From MGBC163016 sp964462135 (GTDB lineage Bacteria > Actinomycetota > Coriobacteriia > Coriobacteriales > Eggerthellaceae): a stretch of 64,000 bases of DNA. The stretch spans positions 62,001 through 126,000 of the forward strand of contig CAYWWK010000001.1 of the NCBI GenBank assembly GCA_964462135.1, in the 5' to 3' direction. The notes below the pieces were generated by a model, which saw nothing but the letters and a program-made list of their open reading frames with translations, searched no databases and was not told the origin of the DNA. Of this stretch, positions 1 through 7,844 are shown piece by piece (positions within the stretch are counted from its first letter, which is position 1; the number at the start of each line of letters is the position of its first letter). A program made the translations under genes and the position numbers.

Positions 1-699
1 ATGGTGGATGGGGATGACACCTATCCAGCCCAGGCCGCCGCTGATCTGATACGTCCCTTGGCTGAGGATACGGCTGATATGACGGTAGGGGACAGACTGT
101 CCAATGGCACCTACGGCGAGGAGAATGATCGCGCCTTTCACGGCTTTGGGAACAACCTTGTGCGCTGGCTGATCAAGGTCATCTATGGTTATGCCTTCGA
201 GGATGTCATGACAGGATATCGGGCCTTCACGCGGGTGTTCGTGAAGACGATGCCAGTGCTGTCTTCGGGATTCCAGATAGAGACCGAGCTTTCCATCCAT
301 GCTGTTGACAAGCGGTGGCGCATCACTGATGTGCCCATTGTCTACCGTGACAGGCCTGAAGGGAGCGAATCGAAGCTTTCAACGTTTCAGGACGGGGCTC
401 TCGTGCTGATGGCCATCGCGTCTCTGTTCAAGGACTATCGTCCGATGGCCTTTTTTGGCTGGCTTGCGCTGATCTTCGTCGTGTTGGGTCTGGTCTGCGG
501 CATTCCCGTTATCGTTGAGTTCTCGGTCACTCATCTTGTCGAACGGTTTCCCACCGCCTTGCTGGCGGTGGCCTTGGTCTTGTGTGGCGCCCTCTCCCTG
601 ACGGTGGGTCTTGTGCTGGATACGGTCGCGAAGAACAATCGCAAGCAGTGGGAGATATCCGTCTATGGAGCGTACTTCGATGCACGGACTGATAGATAG
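1..699 (+). CDS. GT2-family glycosyltransferase, C-terminal part (cut by window start)
   Basis: The window opens inside this gene, so the first Met is internal. The visible 232 residues begin at MVDGDDTYPA, which fits the nucleotide-sugar/metal DxD region of dolichol-phosphate-mannose-synthase-like GT2 enzymes. A later MTGYRAF segment and FQIETELSIHA match the family's acceptor-side region. After about residue 145 there are two hydrophobic stretches (about 148-172 and 180-208), the two-helix tail typical of polyprenyl-phosphate sugar transferases of the DPM1/GtrB type. It probably transfers a sugar from a nucleotide donor to a lipid-phosphate carrier at the membrane, for wall or envelope glycans. 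The sugar cannot be told from sequence. Confidence 0.85.
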   Translation: MVDGDDTYPAQAAADLIRPLAEDTADMTVGDRLSNGTYGEENDRAFHGFGNNLVRWLIKVIYGYAFEDVMTGYRAFTRVFVKTMPVLSSGFQIETELSIHAVDKRWRITDVPIVYRDRPEGSESKLSTFQDGALVLMAIASLFKDYRPMAFFGWLALIFVVLGLVCGIPVIVEFSVTHLVERFPTALLAVALVLCGALSLTVGLVLDTVAKNNRKQWEISVYGAYFDARTDR

Positions 700-948
700 A
701 CAATCTGAGGGAATTGCACCAGGATTCGTTTGCCTTGCACCGAATTCCTTGAATTGGATCGAATCCCAGTGCATTGATGAATGTAGCAATAAAGTAAATA
801 TAATTGTAGTCTACTAATATATTAGTTTATGTATAATTATTCTTGTCTAGCCTATCACCTGTAAACCATTGTTTACAGGTGGAGTCACGGGGACGTCCCC
901 TGTCACGAATGTATCATTAGATGTGTTCTAACGGCACATTCGCGCAAG
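700..948. other. AT-rich intergenic stretch with palindromes
   Basis: No gene is seen. The segment 785-850 is very AT-rich and contains the perfect palindrome ACTAATATATTAGT at 813-826. It is followed by a hairpin at 856-881 and a GGGGAC/GTCCCC palindrome at 889-900, listed separately. It separates the plus-strand glycosyltransferase from the minus-strand MFS gene, so it could serve as a transcription barrier for both, although no stem here has a run of T after it. Confidence 0.6.
856..900. repeat. Hairpin plus GGGGACGTCCCC palindrome
   Basis: Two palindromes lie back to back. At 856-881 the arms CACCTGTAAAC and GTTTACAGGTG pair perfectly over a 4-base loop. At 889-900 lies GGGGACGTCCCC, flanked by directly repeated GTCAC. 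The GGGGACG core recurs in several other intergenic hairpins of this window (2275-2303, 14273-14290, 40114-40217, 53306-53439). Confidence 0.75.
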
Positions 949-2241
949 CTACTGGTCCAGGGCGCGGATCGATCGCGGCAGATACACGATAAGCCCCAGC
1001 GCCAGGCATGCCAGGCCGTCCACGAGGAAGAACGGCGCCACGCCGATCGCCTCCGCCAGCACCCCGCCAAGCGCAACGCCCACGGGCGACGCGAGCCCCA
1101 GCACGGCGCCGAGCAGCCCCATCGCGCGGCCCATCTTCTCGTCGGGCACGTGGCGCTGGGTGAGGGTCACGGTCGGCCCGTTGAACCACGAGCACGCGAC
1201 GGCCATCACGGCGACGAGCGCGACGAACCCCACGAAGCCGTCGGACGGCAAGAGCCCGCAGGCGGCCGTAGTCGCGCCCGCTACCACGGAGGCCACCGCG
1301 ACGAGCAGCGCGAGGCGCTTCCCGCCGCCCCACGCCATCAGGATGCCCGAGCCGACGAGCATCCCGACGCCGAATGCGGCTTCGACAATAGAAGCCGCAT
1401 ACCCATCGCCGCCGAAGTGGTCGAAGGTCATGAGCGGGAACACCGCCGACAGCGGGCTGAAGACCACCATGGCGAGGGTCACCATGGTCCAAAGAAGCAC
1501 GAGCCCGCGCGTCTTCGCCACGGCGCGCCAGCCGTCCCGCAGGTTCGCCAGCACGTGCTGTTCCGCGGCGGACGGGTCCACCACCGTGGGGATCTTCACG
1601 AGCGCCAGGCCGAGTATGGCCGCGCACGCCCCCGCGAAGTCGAGGAACATGACCGCGGGGAACCCGAGCGTCGTGTAGAGGAAGATGCCGAAGGCCGGCG
1701 CCCCGATCGACGCCACGGACGTCAGAAGCTGGTCGAGCGTGTTGATGCGCAACAGGTGCTTGTCGGGCACGAGCATGGGCATCGTCGCCATCATGGCGGG
1801 GCTGTGGAACGCCTGCCCCACGGCGCGCGCGACGCACACCACCAGGAGCAGGACGATCGAGACGTCGCCAGCAAGTATGAGGAAGCCTGCGACGAGCGAC
1901 ACGAGGCCCACGGCGCCGTCGGCTGCGATCATGATGAGCTTGCGGTTGTGCTTGTCGGCCACGACGCCGCCGAAGGGCGCGACGATCCCGATGGGCAGCA
2001 TCACGGCGATGGTCATGAGCGCGAGCACGAGCGCGCTGCCCGTGGACTCGGTCACGTACCACACCACCGCGTAGCCGGCGGCGTAGCTCGTGACCATGGA
2101 AACGGCCTGGCCAGCCCAGATCACGGCGACGAGGGAAAGCCAGTTCTTCCGCAGTGGAAGCCCGGCGGCGCTTCTTGCCTCGCCGGGGGTCGCGGCGTCG
2201 GGCCCATCGGGCCGCGGGTTTTCGTCAGGCATGTTAGGCAT
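949..2241 (-). CDS. MFS transporter, likely drug/solute efflux
   Basis: About 430 residues with roughly 12 hydrophobic segments. The loop after the second helix has GGVVADKHNRKLIMI, a variant of the MFS loop 2-3 motif GxxxDxxxRR. The pattern resembles MFS_3 (MdtG/EntS-like) proton-driven exporters, but no substrate can be assigned. The Met at about 2241 is preferred because the preceding 25 codons are unlike a membrane-protein N-terminus and run through a repeat hairpin. A GGAG-type ribosome site (CCTCGAAGGAGAT) lies just upstream. G+C is far higher (about two thirds) than in the neighbouring genes, and repeats flank both ends, so recent acquisition from a higher-GC relative is plausible. Confidence 0.85.
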   Translation of the reverse strand: MPNMPDENPRPDGPDAATPGEARSAAGLPLRKNWLSLVAVIWAGQAVSMVTSYAAGYAVVWYVTESTGSALVLALMTIAVMLPIGIVAPFGGVVADKHNRKLIMIAADGAVGLVSLVAGFLILAGDVSIVLLLVVCVARAVGQAFHSPAMMATMPMLVPDKHLLRINTLDQLLTSVASIGAPAFGIFLYTTLGFPAVMFLDFAGACAAILGLALVKIPTVVDPSAAEQHVLANLRDGWRAVAKTRGLVLLWTMVTLAMVVFSPLSAVFPLMTFDHFGGDGYAASIVEAAFGVGMLVGSGILMAWGGGKRLALLVAVASVVAGATTAACGLLPSDGFVGFVALVAVMAVACSWFNGPTVTLTQRHVPDEKMGRAMGLLGAVLGLASPVGVALGGVLAEAIGVAPFFLVDGLACLALGLIVYLPRSIRALDQ

Positions 2242-2274
2242 GGGAATCTCCTTCGAGGTTGAGAATAGGATGCT

Positions 2275-2303
2275 TGCGTCAAGGGGACGGTTCCCTTGAC
2301 GCA
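2275..2303. repeat. GGGGACGG-core inverted repeat
   Basis: Arms TGCGTCAAGGG and CCCTTGACGCA (11 bp, perfect) surround GACGGTT. It lies immediately upstream of the MFS gene and could form a hairpin in its 5' leader. It belongs to the same GGGGACG-core group as the elements at 40114-40217 and 53306-53439. Confidence 0.8.
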
Positions 2304-2488
2304 CGAAGGCCCGCACGCAGGATGCGTGCGCATGGAAGCGTGGAGGGGGTCTAGATTACGAAGATCCCGAACATCAACATCAGCCTTTCGGCAATCTCGA
2401 AGGTTGGACTGCGGAACCGGCCGCATCCAAGTTTGCACAATCATACCATACGCACCACCGTGAGAGGCTTGCGCGCGTGTCATTAGAA

Positions 2489-2534
2489 CACATCAAATGG
2501 CACACGGAAGACACCTCGTGTGCCATTTGATGTG
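2489..2534. repeat. Perfect 18-bp stem hairpin
   Basis: CACATCAAATGGCACACG at 2489-2506 pairs perfectly with 2517-2534 over a 10-base loop. A related but diverged half-copy (CATTAGATGTGTTCTAA) lies at about 914-930 beyond the other end of the MFS gene. The two therefore bracket that high-GC gene as loosely inverted flanks. Confidence 0.8.
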
Positions 2535-2574
2535 GTTCTCCTGACTCTGCCATCCATTCGTACTTCACTTCGCT

Positions 2575-2635
2575 GCGCCTGAAAGTGTCATTGCCTGTGG
2601 TTTTGTATACCACAGGCAATGACACTTTCAGGCGC
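2575..2635. repeat. Perfect 27-bp stem hairpin
   Basis: The arm 2575-2601 (starting GCGCCTGAAAGTG) is exactly complementary to 2609-2635, leaving a 7-base loop. No T-run follows, so it does not look like a standard terminator. It is one of several unusually long, error-free stems in the window. Confidence 0.85.
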
Positions 2636-3062
2636 TTCGCGCTTCAAAGGAAACGTAAGGCCATTTTCCTGCAGCGGAAGCCATCTGCTGTAGCGTAAGA
2701 CGCCACGCGAAAGCGTGCGGCTTGCCTTGGCCGGGTGAGAATTGCGGGCGTACGCGGCCCGCATCTAGGTGGGGGGGCAGGTCGCCGCTGCGCGGACGAC
2801 CTACGCTACACGGGCACATGCGGCCTTCATCCAGACGAGGTAAGCCACACGCTGGAGGGATGCATTCGCGTTCAACCGTCTTGGCACGTTCTTCGCCAAG
2901 ACTTCACTTGCCGGATGAGACGGATGAGCTCCTTTTCCTTGAACTTCCTTTCGATACTTTCTCTTCTCCATGATCCTCAATGAAGGTTGCTGTGAGGGAT
3001 GCGCCCCGGTGACGCCATAGCAAGCGCTGGACGCCCTGCGTTGCAAAGGATGATATTGCATC
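2636..3062. other. Gene-free stretch with a dispersed repeat
   Basis: No convincing coding region. The part 2688-2758 (starting CTGTAGCGTAAGACGCCACG) is homologous to 50031-50096 and folds around CGCAC/GTGCG-like arms. The remainder up to the tRNA promoter shows no clear structure. Confidence 0.6.
2688..2758. repeat. Dispersed repeat, copy 1 (partner at 50031)
   Basis: About 70 bases align with 50031-50096 with small differences. Shared landmarks are GTAGCG-AAG, a short CACGCG/AGCGTG hairpin, CTTGCC and a downstream ATTGCG block. Both copies are intergenic. It belongs to the CGTAGCGC-type repeat pool of this genome. Confidence 0.7.
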
Positions 3063-3091
3063 TTGCAACCTGAATGGCGCTTTGGCATAAT
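3063..3091 (+). promoter_or_regulatory. Promoter of tRNA-Glu
   Basis: TTGCAA at 3063-3068 and CATAAT at 3086-3091 are separated by exactly 17 bases, a good housekeeping-sigma promoter. Transcription would start about 20 bases before the tRNA 5' end. Confidence 0.7.
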
Positions 3092-3119
3092 GTCACAGCT
3101 GTGTTTTTGGCAAGCCTCT

Positions 3120-3194
3120 GTCCCCATAGTCTAGAGGTTAGGACGCGGCCCTTTCAAGGCTGAGACACGGGTTCGAGTCCCGTTGGGGGCACCA
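3120..3194 (+). tRNA. tRNA-Glu (TTC)
   Basis: A full cloverleaf can be drawn. The acceptor arm GTCCCCA pairs with TGGGGGC with one wobble. The D-arm contains TCTAGAGGTTAGGA. The anticodon loop CTTTCAA has anticodon TTC, on a stem CGGCC/GGCTG. The T-arm is ACGGG-TTCGAGT-CCCGT. CCA is encoded at 3192-3194. Confidence 0.95.
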
Positions 3195-3425
3195 CTTCAT
3201 CCATCCTACGCTCCAAACTCTCCTTCCTCGCGTAACTCAAGTACGCTCGGTCGGGTTTTCCCGCGAACTGAATCGAAATGGTTCGTCTCTGTTCATTTCA
3301 TTTGAGGACGGGGTCATTGGGCTGGCTGCTCCGAATGAACTCCCTAACGAAAACCCTGTAGCGAAACTCTATAGCGAAGGCTTCAGCCTTCGAAGGCTCG
3401 GGAATGTGCTGTTGGGCAAACGCCC
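3195..3425. other. Intergenic spacer with a small palindrome
   Basis: No gene is seen. CGAAGGCT and AGCCTTCG (3375-3392, 2-base loop) form a compact hairpin resembling the GTAGCGCAGGCTTTAGCCTGC repeat type found elsewhere in the window. Confidence 0.5.
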
Positions 3426-3452
3426 AGGGCCCCGGGATCATCCCAAGGCCCT
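3426..3452 (-). terminator. Hairpin after sufB-like gene
   Basis: AGGGCC (3426-3431) pairs with GGCCCT (3447-3452), with an inner GGGAT/ATCCC stem. It begins about ten bases past the sufB-like stop codon on the minus strand. There is no strong T tract, so terminator function is likely but not certain. Confidence 0.55.
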
Positions 3453-3462
3453 TTCCCATGCG

Positions 3463-4392
3463 TCAGTTCAGGAAGTCCTCCAGGATTTCCTGTTCAGCTT
3501 CCTCCTCGGTGAGCCCCAGCGTCATCAGCTTCACGATTTGATCTCCCGCGATCTTGCCGATGGCGGCTTCGTGCACGAGCATGGCATCCTCGGAGGCGGC
3601 CTCGATGCCGGGAATGGCCGTCACCTTCGCATCGCCCATGATGATGGCGTCGCATTGCACGTGCCCACGGCATTTCGCCTCACCAATGACCAACGGATTG
3701 AACACCTGGGTGGATCTGTCCTGAGCGACGGAGCGGGATATCACCTGAACGCTGGAGTCTTCTCCCTTGAGCTCAACCTTCATGTTGGACGTGGCGGTCT
3801 GATCATCGTGGGTGAGCAGCTTCTCGGTGAGCACCAGCTTCGCCCCGGCACCCAGTTCTGCGTAGGTGTCACGCACGGTGGAAGTGACTCCGCGCAGCTG
3901 GACCAGTTCCATCTCACAGGAGGAATCCTCCTCCATGATGACGTTGGTCACCGGGTTCAAGATGCGCTCGCCCGTTCCCTCGCCTTCGCCATAGTGCTTC
4001 TCAATGTACTTCACGTGGGAGTTCTTGCCACAGTAGAATGTATGGATGCCGTCATGTTCGGAAGCGGCATGGCTTGAGTTGTGGATGCCGCAGCCGGCAA
4101 TGATGTTCACATCGCAGTCATCGCCAATGTAGAACGTGTTGTACACCACGTCCTTCAAGCCCGATTCCGTGACGATGACCGGAATGAACACGGTCTCACC
4201 TTTCGTTCCCGGTTTGATGTGGATGTCGATGCCGGGATGGTCGGTCTTGGTGGCTATTTCGATGTTGGCGCTGGAATGACGCTCGACCAGTTGGCCATCC
4301 TTGCGGATGTTGAAGGCGCCTTTCGGCATACCGTGGATATTCGCGATCTCCGCCAGCAGATCTGCATCGATCGGAGTGAGTGTTTCAGCCAT
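3463..4392 (-). CDS. sufB: Minimal SufB/SufD-type Fe-S scaffold protein
   Basis: 309 residues of the SufBD beta-helix family, much shorter than classical SufB (about 470). The C-terminal half carries the conserved core (QVFNPLVIGEAKCRGHVQCDAI, then LVHEAAIGKIAGDQ), with Cys and the HEAAIG histidine/glutamate where cluster ligands sit in the family. It is paired with a single SufC and no sufD, sufS or sufU nearby. That matches the compact two-component arrangement described in archaea and anaerobes as a minimal SUF (SMS-type) system. It starts nine bases after sufC ends, with a TAGGAG ribosome site overlapping the sufC stop region, so translation is probably coupled. Role: scaffold on which Fe-S clusters are built and handed to apoproteins. 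Confidence 0.88.
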   Translation of the reverse strand: MAETLTPIDADLLAEIANIHGMPKGAFNIRKDGQLVERHSSANIEIATKTDHPGIDIHIKPGTKGETVFIPVIVTESGLKDVVYNTFYIGDDCDVNIIAGCGIHNSSHAASEHDGIHTFYCGKNSHVKYIEKHYGEGEGTGERILNPVTNVIMEEDSSCEMELVQLRGVTSTVRDTYAELGAGAKLVLTEKLLTHDDQTATSNMKVELKGEDSSVQVISRSVAQDRSTQVFNPLVIGEAKCRGHVQCDAIIMGDAKVTAIPGIEAASEDAMLVHEAAIGKIAGDQIVKLMTLGLTEEEAEQEILEDFLN

Positions 4393-4401
4393 GATACGCT
4401 C

Positions 4402-5178
4402 CTAGCAGGTAGTGGGAATGTCAGTCAGATGCAGCTCGAGCGGCTCGGAGAGCACGCAGCCGTTGATGCCCTTGCTGGCAAACCCTAAATCAGGCATGAG
4501 CTCATCAGGGGCGCCGGTGCGGATGATCTTGCCATTGCGCAGCACCACCACCTCATCAGCCAGCTGGATGATGCGCTCCTGGTGGGAAATGATGACGATG
4601 GCGTGGCCAGAGCGCGCCTCGTGAATGTCCCGGAAGGTTTCGGTCAGACGATCGAAGCTCCAAAGGTCGATGCCTGCCTCCGGTTCATCATAGATGGCGA
4701 ATTTCGGATCGCGGGCAAGGATGGTGGCGATCTCTATGCGCTTGACTTCGCCGCCGGAAAGGGATTTGTCCACTTCGCGGGTAAGGTAGCTTGCCGAGCA
4801 CAGGCCCACCTTCGACAGATACTCATTGCAGGCAAGCATGGGCAGCTTCTTGCCCGCCGCGATGTCCAGAAGCTTCTTCACGGTCATACCCTTGAAGCGC
4901 GCCGGCTGCTGGAAGCCGTAGCCAATGCCCAGCCGGGCCCGTTCGGTGATGGACAGATGGGTGATGTCAGTGCCATTGAATGTGATGGTCCCGCTCGTGG
5001 GCACTTCCATGCCCATGATGAGCTTCGCAAGCGTTGACTTCCCACCTCCATTCGGCCCGGTGATCACCGTGAAGCGGTCATCGGGAACGGAGAGGGACAG
5101 TCCGTCGATGATGCGCTTCTTCTGGCTGGGATCGTGCTCCAGCGGCACCTCGAATACCAGATCTTTGATTTCAAGCAT
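4402..5178 (-). CDS. sufC: SufC ATPase of Fe-S cluster assembly
   Basis: About 258 residues with ABC ATPase motifs in order: Walker A GPNGGGKST (near residue 41), signature KSLSGGEVKR, Walker B FAIYDEPEAGID, and the switch histidine in IISHQER. This is characteristic of SufC, the soluble ABC ATPase that drives conformational change in the SufB/D scaffold. The start at MLEIKDL is preferred over upstream Met codons because it follows a good AAAGGAGAG ribosome site and matches the family length. It forms a two-gene operon with the downstream sufB-like gene and is transcribed divergently from the fatty-acid cluster. Confidence 0.92.
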   Translation of the reverse strand: MLEIKDLVFEVPLEHDPSQKKRIIDGLSLSVPDDRFTVITGPNGGGKSTLAKLIMGMEVPTSGTITFNGTDITHLSITERARLGIGYGFQQPARFKGMTVKKLLDIAAGKKLPMLACNEYLSKVGLCSASYLTREVDKSLSGGEVKRIEIATILARDPKFAIYDEPEAGIDLWSFDRLTETFRDIHEARSGHAIVIISHQERIIQLADEVVVLRNGKIIRTGAPDELMPDLGFASKGINGCVLSEPLELHLTDIPTTC

Positions 5179-5285
5179 GGTTCTCTCCTTTGCTGCAGCA
5201 TTCCTGCCGCATCCTCTTTCGCGCGCCATAGTAGCATGCGAGCCTACCGCAGAGCCAGCGGGAAAAAGCGGTGGCAAAACGGTTA

Positions 5286-5310
5286 TCATTCTGTTTGACC
5301 ATCAGAATGA
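5286..5310. promoter_or_regulatory. Inverted repeat upstream of fabH, candidate operator
   Basis: TCATTCTG and CAGAATGA form a perfect 8-bp inverted repeat with a 9-base spacer. It lies in the sufC-fabH divergent region and abuts the fabH ribosome site (GAATGAGGAGACGG). It could be an operator for a fatty-acid regulator or a small leader hairpin. No regulator gene is adjacent, so the assignment is inference. Confidence 0.45.
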
Positions 5311-5319
5311 GGAGACGGT

Positions 5320-6408
5320 ATGGGATGCAAGATATCCGGGAGCGCGAAAGCGCTGCCTGACTTCACGGTTACCAATGATGATCTGGCGCAGATCGTTGAC
5401 ACCAGCGATGAGTGGATCGTGGAACGCACGGGAATCCATGAGCGGCGCATCGCACGGGAAGAATCCTGCGCCGATCTGGGCGCTCAGGCCTGTGAGGGAG
5501 CGCTTGAGATGGCAGGCGTCGCCCCGACGGACATCGACCTCCTGATCTGCATGACCATTTCTGGAGATGTGATCGTACCCTCTCAGGCAGCGCTTCTCAA
5601 AGCACGCCTCGGTCTTGAGAATGCCATCGCCTTTGACTTGAATGCTGCCTGCTCGGGCTGCATCTATGGCATCGAGGTGGCTTCTTCCATGATCGAAGCG
5701 TCGGTTCTCTCGGCATCAGACACCCCTGCGAAGACGCGGCGCAATTCCTTACGACGGGCGCTGGTGGTGGGTGCGGAGCGGCTTTCGCGCATTACGGACT
5801 GGCAGGACCGTTCCACCTGCGTGCTGTTCGGCGATGGTGCCGGTGCGGTGGTGCTGGAATGGGATGAGGATGCACCCGGCATCCTTTCGAGCTTCTTGAA
5901 GAACACCGATGATGATACGCTCTGCCTGACGGTGGACGCTGCCTATGAAATGGATCCGTTCCCCTTTGGAGATGAATATGATCCGCGCAGCGCCAATCAG
6001 GTCATGGGTGTTCCCCTCTGCGACGGCGAAGGGAATCCTCTTGGCTTCCCCGAGGCCACGCGTACCATTCGCATGAATGGGCAACGCGTCTTCAAGTTCG
6101 CCACCTCGGCCATCGTCGAGGCTGCCCGCACCGTGTGTGAACAGGCGGATGTGGAGCTTGACGAGGTGGCCTGCATCATTCCCCATCAGGCCAATGATCG
6201 CATCATCCGCTATGCCGCGAAGAAGCTGAAGGTTCCCTACGAGCGTTGGCAGGTATCCATTGGGCAGGTGGGCAACACCAGCGCATCAAGTGTGCTGATG
6301 GCGCTTGCTGATGCGTATCAGATGGGGCGCATCAACGCCAAAGACAAGGTGTTGCTCGTCGGATTCGGCGGAGGCCTTACCTCAGGAGCGCTGCTCTTCG
6401 AAGCATGA
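5320..6408 (+). CDS. fabH: Beta-ketoacyl-ACP synthase III
   Basis: 362 residues. FabH condenses an acyl-CoA primer with malonyl-ACP to start each fatty-acid chain. The active-site Cys111 lies in LNAACSGCIYG, the His in CIIPHQANDRII and the Asn in GQVGNTSASS, completing the Cys-His-Asn triad. DTSDEWIVERTGI near the N-terminus is the usual FabH signature. It is slightly longer than most (about 320), with extra residues in the region 215-250. A GAGGAG site precedes the ATG. It is first in the fab cluster, separated from acpP by about 200 bases, so acpP may have its own promoter. Confidence 0.96.
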   Translation: MGCKISGSAKALPDFTVTNDDLAQIVDTSDEWIVERTGIHERRIAREESCADLGAQACEGALEMAGVAPTDIDLLICMTISGDVIVPSQAALLKARLGLENAIAFDLNAACSGCIYGIEVASSMIEASVLSASDTPAKTRRNSLRRALVVGAERLSRITDWQDRSTCVLFGDGAGAVVLEWDEDAPGILSSFLKNTDDDTLCLTVDAAYEMDPFPFGDEYDPRSANQVMGVPLCDGEGNPLGFPEATRTIRMNGQRVFKFATSAIVEAARTVCEQADVELDEVACIIPHQANDRIIRYAAKKLKVPYERWQVSIGQVGNTSASSVLMALADAYQMGRINAKDKVLLVGFGGGLTSGALLFEA

Positions 6409-6609
6409 GAGGGTTGACGCGGAGGCGCACGTGGCCAGATCGTGCCTTCGAGCATGCCTGCATGTTCTGCGCTCTCTGCGCATGGACCTGTGAGATGCGT
6501 GCCCGTCTCCATCGCCGGACGTCATGCACCGACAGAAAAGACGAGAAAAAGACTCAGTATTCGCCTAAAATATCAGAGCTGTTGCCCTTAAACGAAAAAG
6601 GAGTTAGTT

Positions 6610-6828
6610 ATGGCTACCATCGATACCGTTCGCGAAGTGCTCGTTGAGAATCTTGATCTTGACCCCGAGGCCATCACCGAGACTGCAACCATTGAAGAGC
6701 TCGGCATCGATTCTCTGGACATGGCGGAACTGGTGTGCGACATCGAGGAGCGCCTGGACATTGACTTCGGCGAACCTGCCGGCATCACCACCGTTGGCCA
6801 GATCGTCGAGCACATCGACTCGCTGTAA
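6610..6828 (+). CDS. acpP: Acyl carrier protein
   Basis: 72 residues, acidic, with the phosphopantetheine attachment Ser35 in GIDSLDMAEL. It carries growing acyl chains between the Fab enzymes encoded next door. It is preceded by AAAAGGAG seven bases before the ATG. A TAAAAT box at about 6567 could be a -10 element in the 200-base gap after fabH. Confidence 0.95.
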   Translation: MATIDTVREVLVENLDLDPEAITETATIEELGIDSLDMAELVCDIEERLDIDFGEPAGITTVGQIVEHIDSL

Positions 6829-6847
6829 GCCGAGGCTTCATCTCCTT

Positions 6848-7825
6848 ATGAGAACGCGCATAACCGATCTGCTCCAGATCGAATATCCCATCATCCAAGG
6901 GGCCATGGCGCGCATTGCCGATGCGTCGCTTGCCGCCGCCGTGAGCGAGGCGGGTGGCCTTGGGATCATCGCCTGTGGAGGAGCCAAGCTCGATTGGATA
7001 CGCCAGCAGGTGGAAGAGGCACGGTCCCTCACCAGCAAGCCTCTCGGCGCGAACGTCATGCTGATGGACCCTCAGGCGGCAGAGGTGGCGAAGCTGCTCT
7101 GTGAACTCAAGGTGGAGGTCATCACCACCGGTGCCGGCAGTCCCGTTGACTACCTTCCCATGTGGAAGGAAGCGGGCATCAAGGTCATCCCCGTGGTGGC
7201 CACCACCTCACAGGCACGTCGCATGGAGCGACTCGGCGTGGATGCCGTCGTGGCCGAAGGGACCGAATCGGGTGGTCATGTGGGCGAACTCACCACCATG
7301 GCACTGGTGCCCAGCGTGTGCGAGGCTACGTCATTGCCTGTCGTTGCCGCAGGTGGCATCGCGGATGGCCGCGGTGTGTGCGCTGCGTTCGCCCTGGGTG
7401 CTGAAGGTGTGCAGATGGGCACCCGCTTCCTCACCGTTGAGGAATGCACGGTCTGCGACCCGTGGAAAGAGAAGGTGCTTGGCGCGAAGGATTCCGATAC
7501 CATCGTCACGGGACGCAACACCGGTCACCCGGTGCGTGGCCTGAAGAACAGATTCGCCCGCGAATGCCGCAAGCGCGAACTGGAAGCCAACAATCCAGCT
7601 GATCTTGAAGGCATGTATGCGGGGTCGCTTTCGCGTGCCGTTGCGGGAGACATGGAAGGCGGGTCCATCCTTGCAGGACAGATCGCCTCCATCGTCCATG
7701 AGCGCGGCAGCGCTGCTTCGGTCATCCGCGAGATCATGTCCGAAGCGGAAGCTTTGAGCACGCTTGATCTCCAACAGACAGCTGACCTCAACGCACGACG
7801 CGGCCGTTGCCAAGATGTGAGGTAG
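6848..7825 (+). CDS. fabK: FabK-type enoyl-ACP reductase (FMN)
   Basis: 325 residues of the nitronate-monooxygenase/FabK TIM-barrel family. It starts MRTRITDLLQIEYPIIQGAMA and has EGTESGGHVG and AAGGIADGRGV, the flavin and phosphate-binding segments. Its position between acpP and fabD supports enoyl-ACP reductase, the last step of each elongation round, rather than nitronate oxidation. No FabI is seen in the window. The ATG at 6848 is chosen because upstream codons overlap acpP in another frame and the spacing to acpP (about 20 bases) is normal. Confidence 0.92.
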   Translation: MRTRITDLLQIEYPIIQGAMARIADASLAAAVSEAGGLGIIACGGAKLDWIRQQVEEARSLTSKPLGANVMLMDPQAAEVAKLLCELKVEVITTGAGSPVDYLPMWKEAGIKVIPVVATTSQARRMERLGVDAVVAEGTESGGHVGELTTMALVPSVCEATSLPVVAAGGIADGRGVCAAFALGAEGVQMGTRFLTVEECTVCDPWKEKVLGAKDSDTIVTGRNTGHPVRGLKNRFARECRKRELEANNPADLEGMYAGSLSRAVAGDMEGGSILAGQIASIVHERGSAASVIREIMSEAEALSTLDLQQTADLNARRGRCQDVR

Positions 7826-7844
7826 AAGGGAAGGTTCTCCAACC

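Noticed and set aside
856..881. BirA-type biotin operator (GTAAAC/GTTTAC arms)
   Set aside because: The 4-base gap between arms is far shorter than known BirA sites and no biotin gene is adjacent.
1150..2262. Long plus-strand open frames opposite the MFS gene (370 and 172 codons)
   Set aside because: They are Arg/His/Asp-rich antisense shadows caused by the high G+C of the real minus-strand gene, with no domain or ribosome site.
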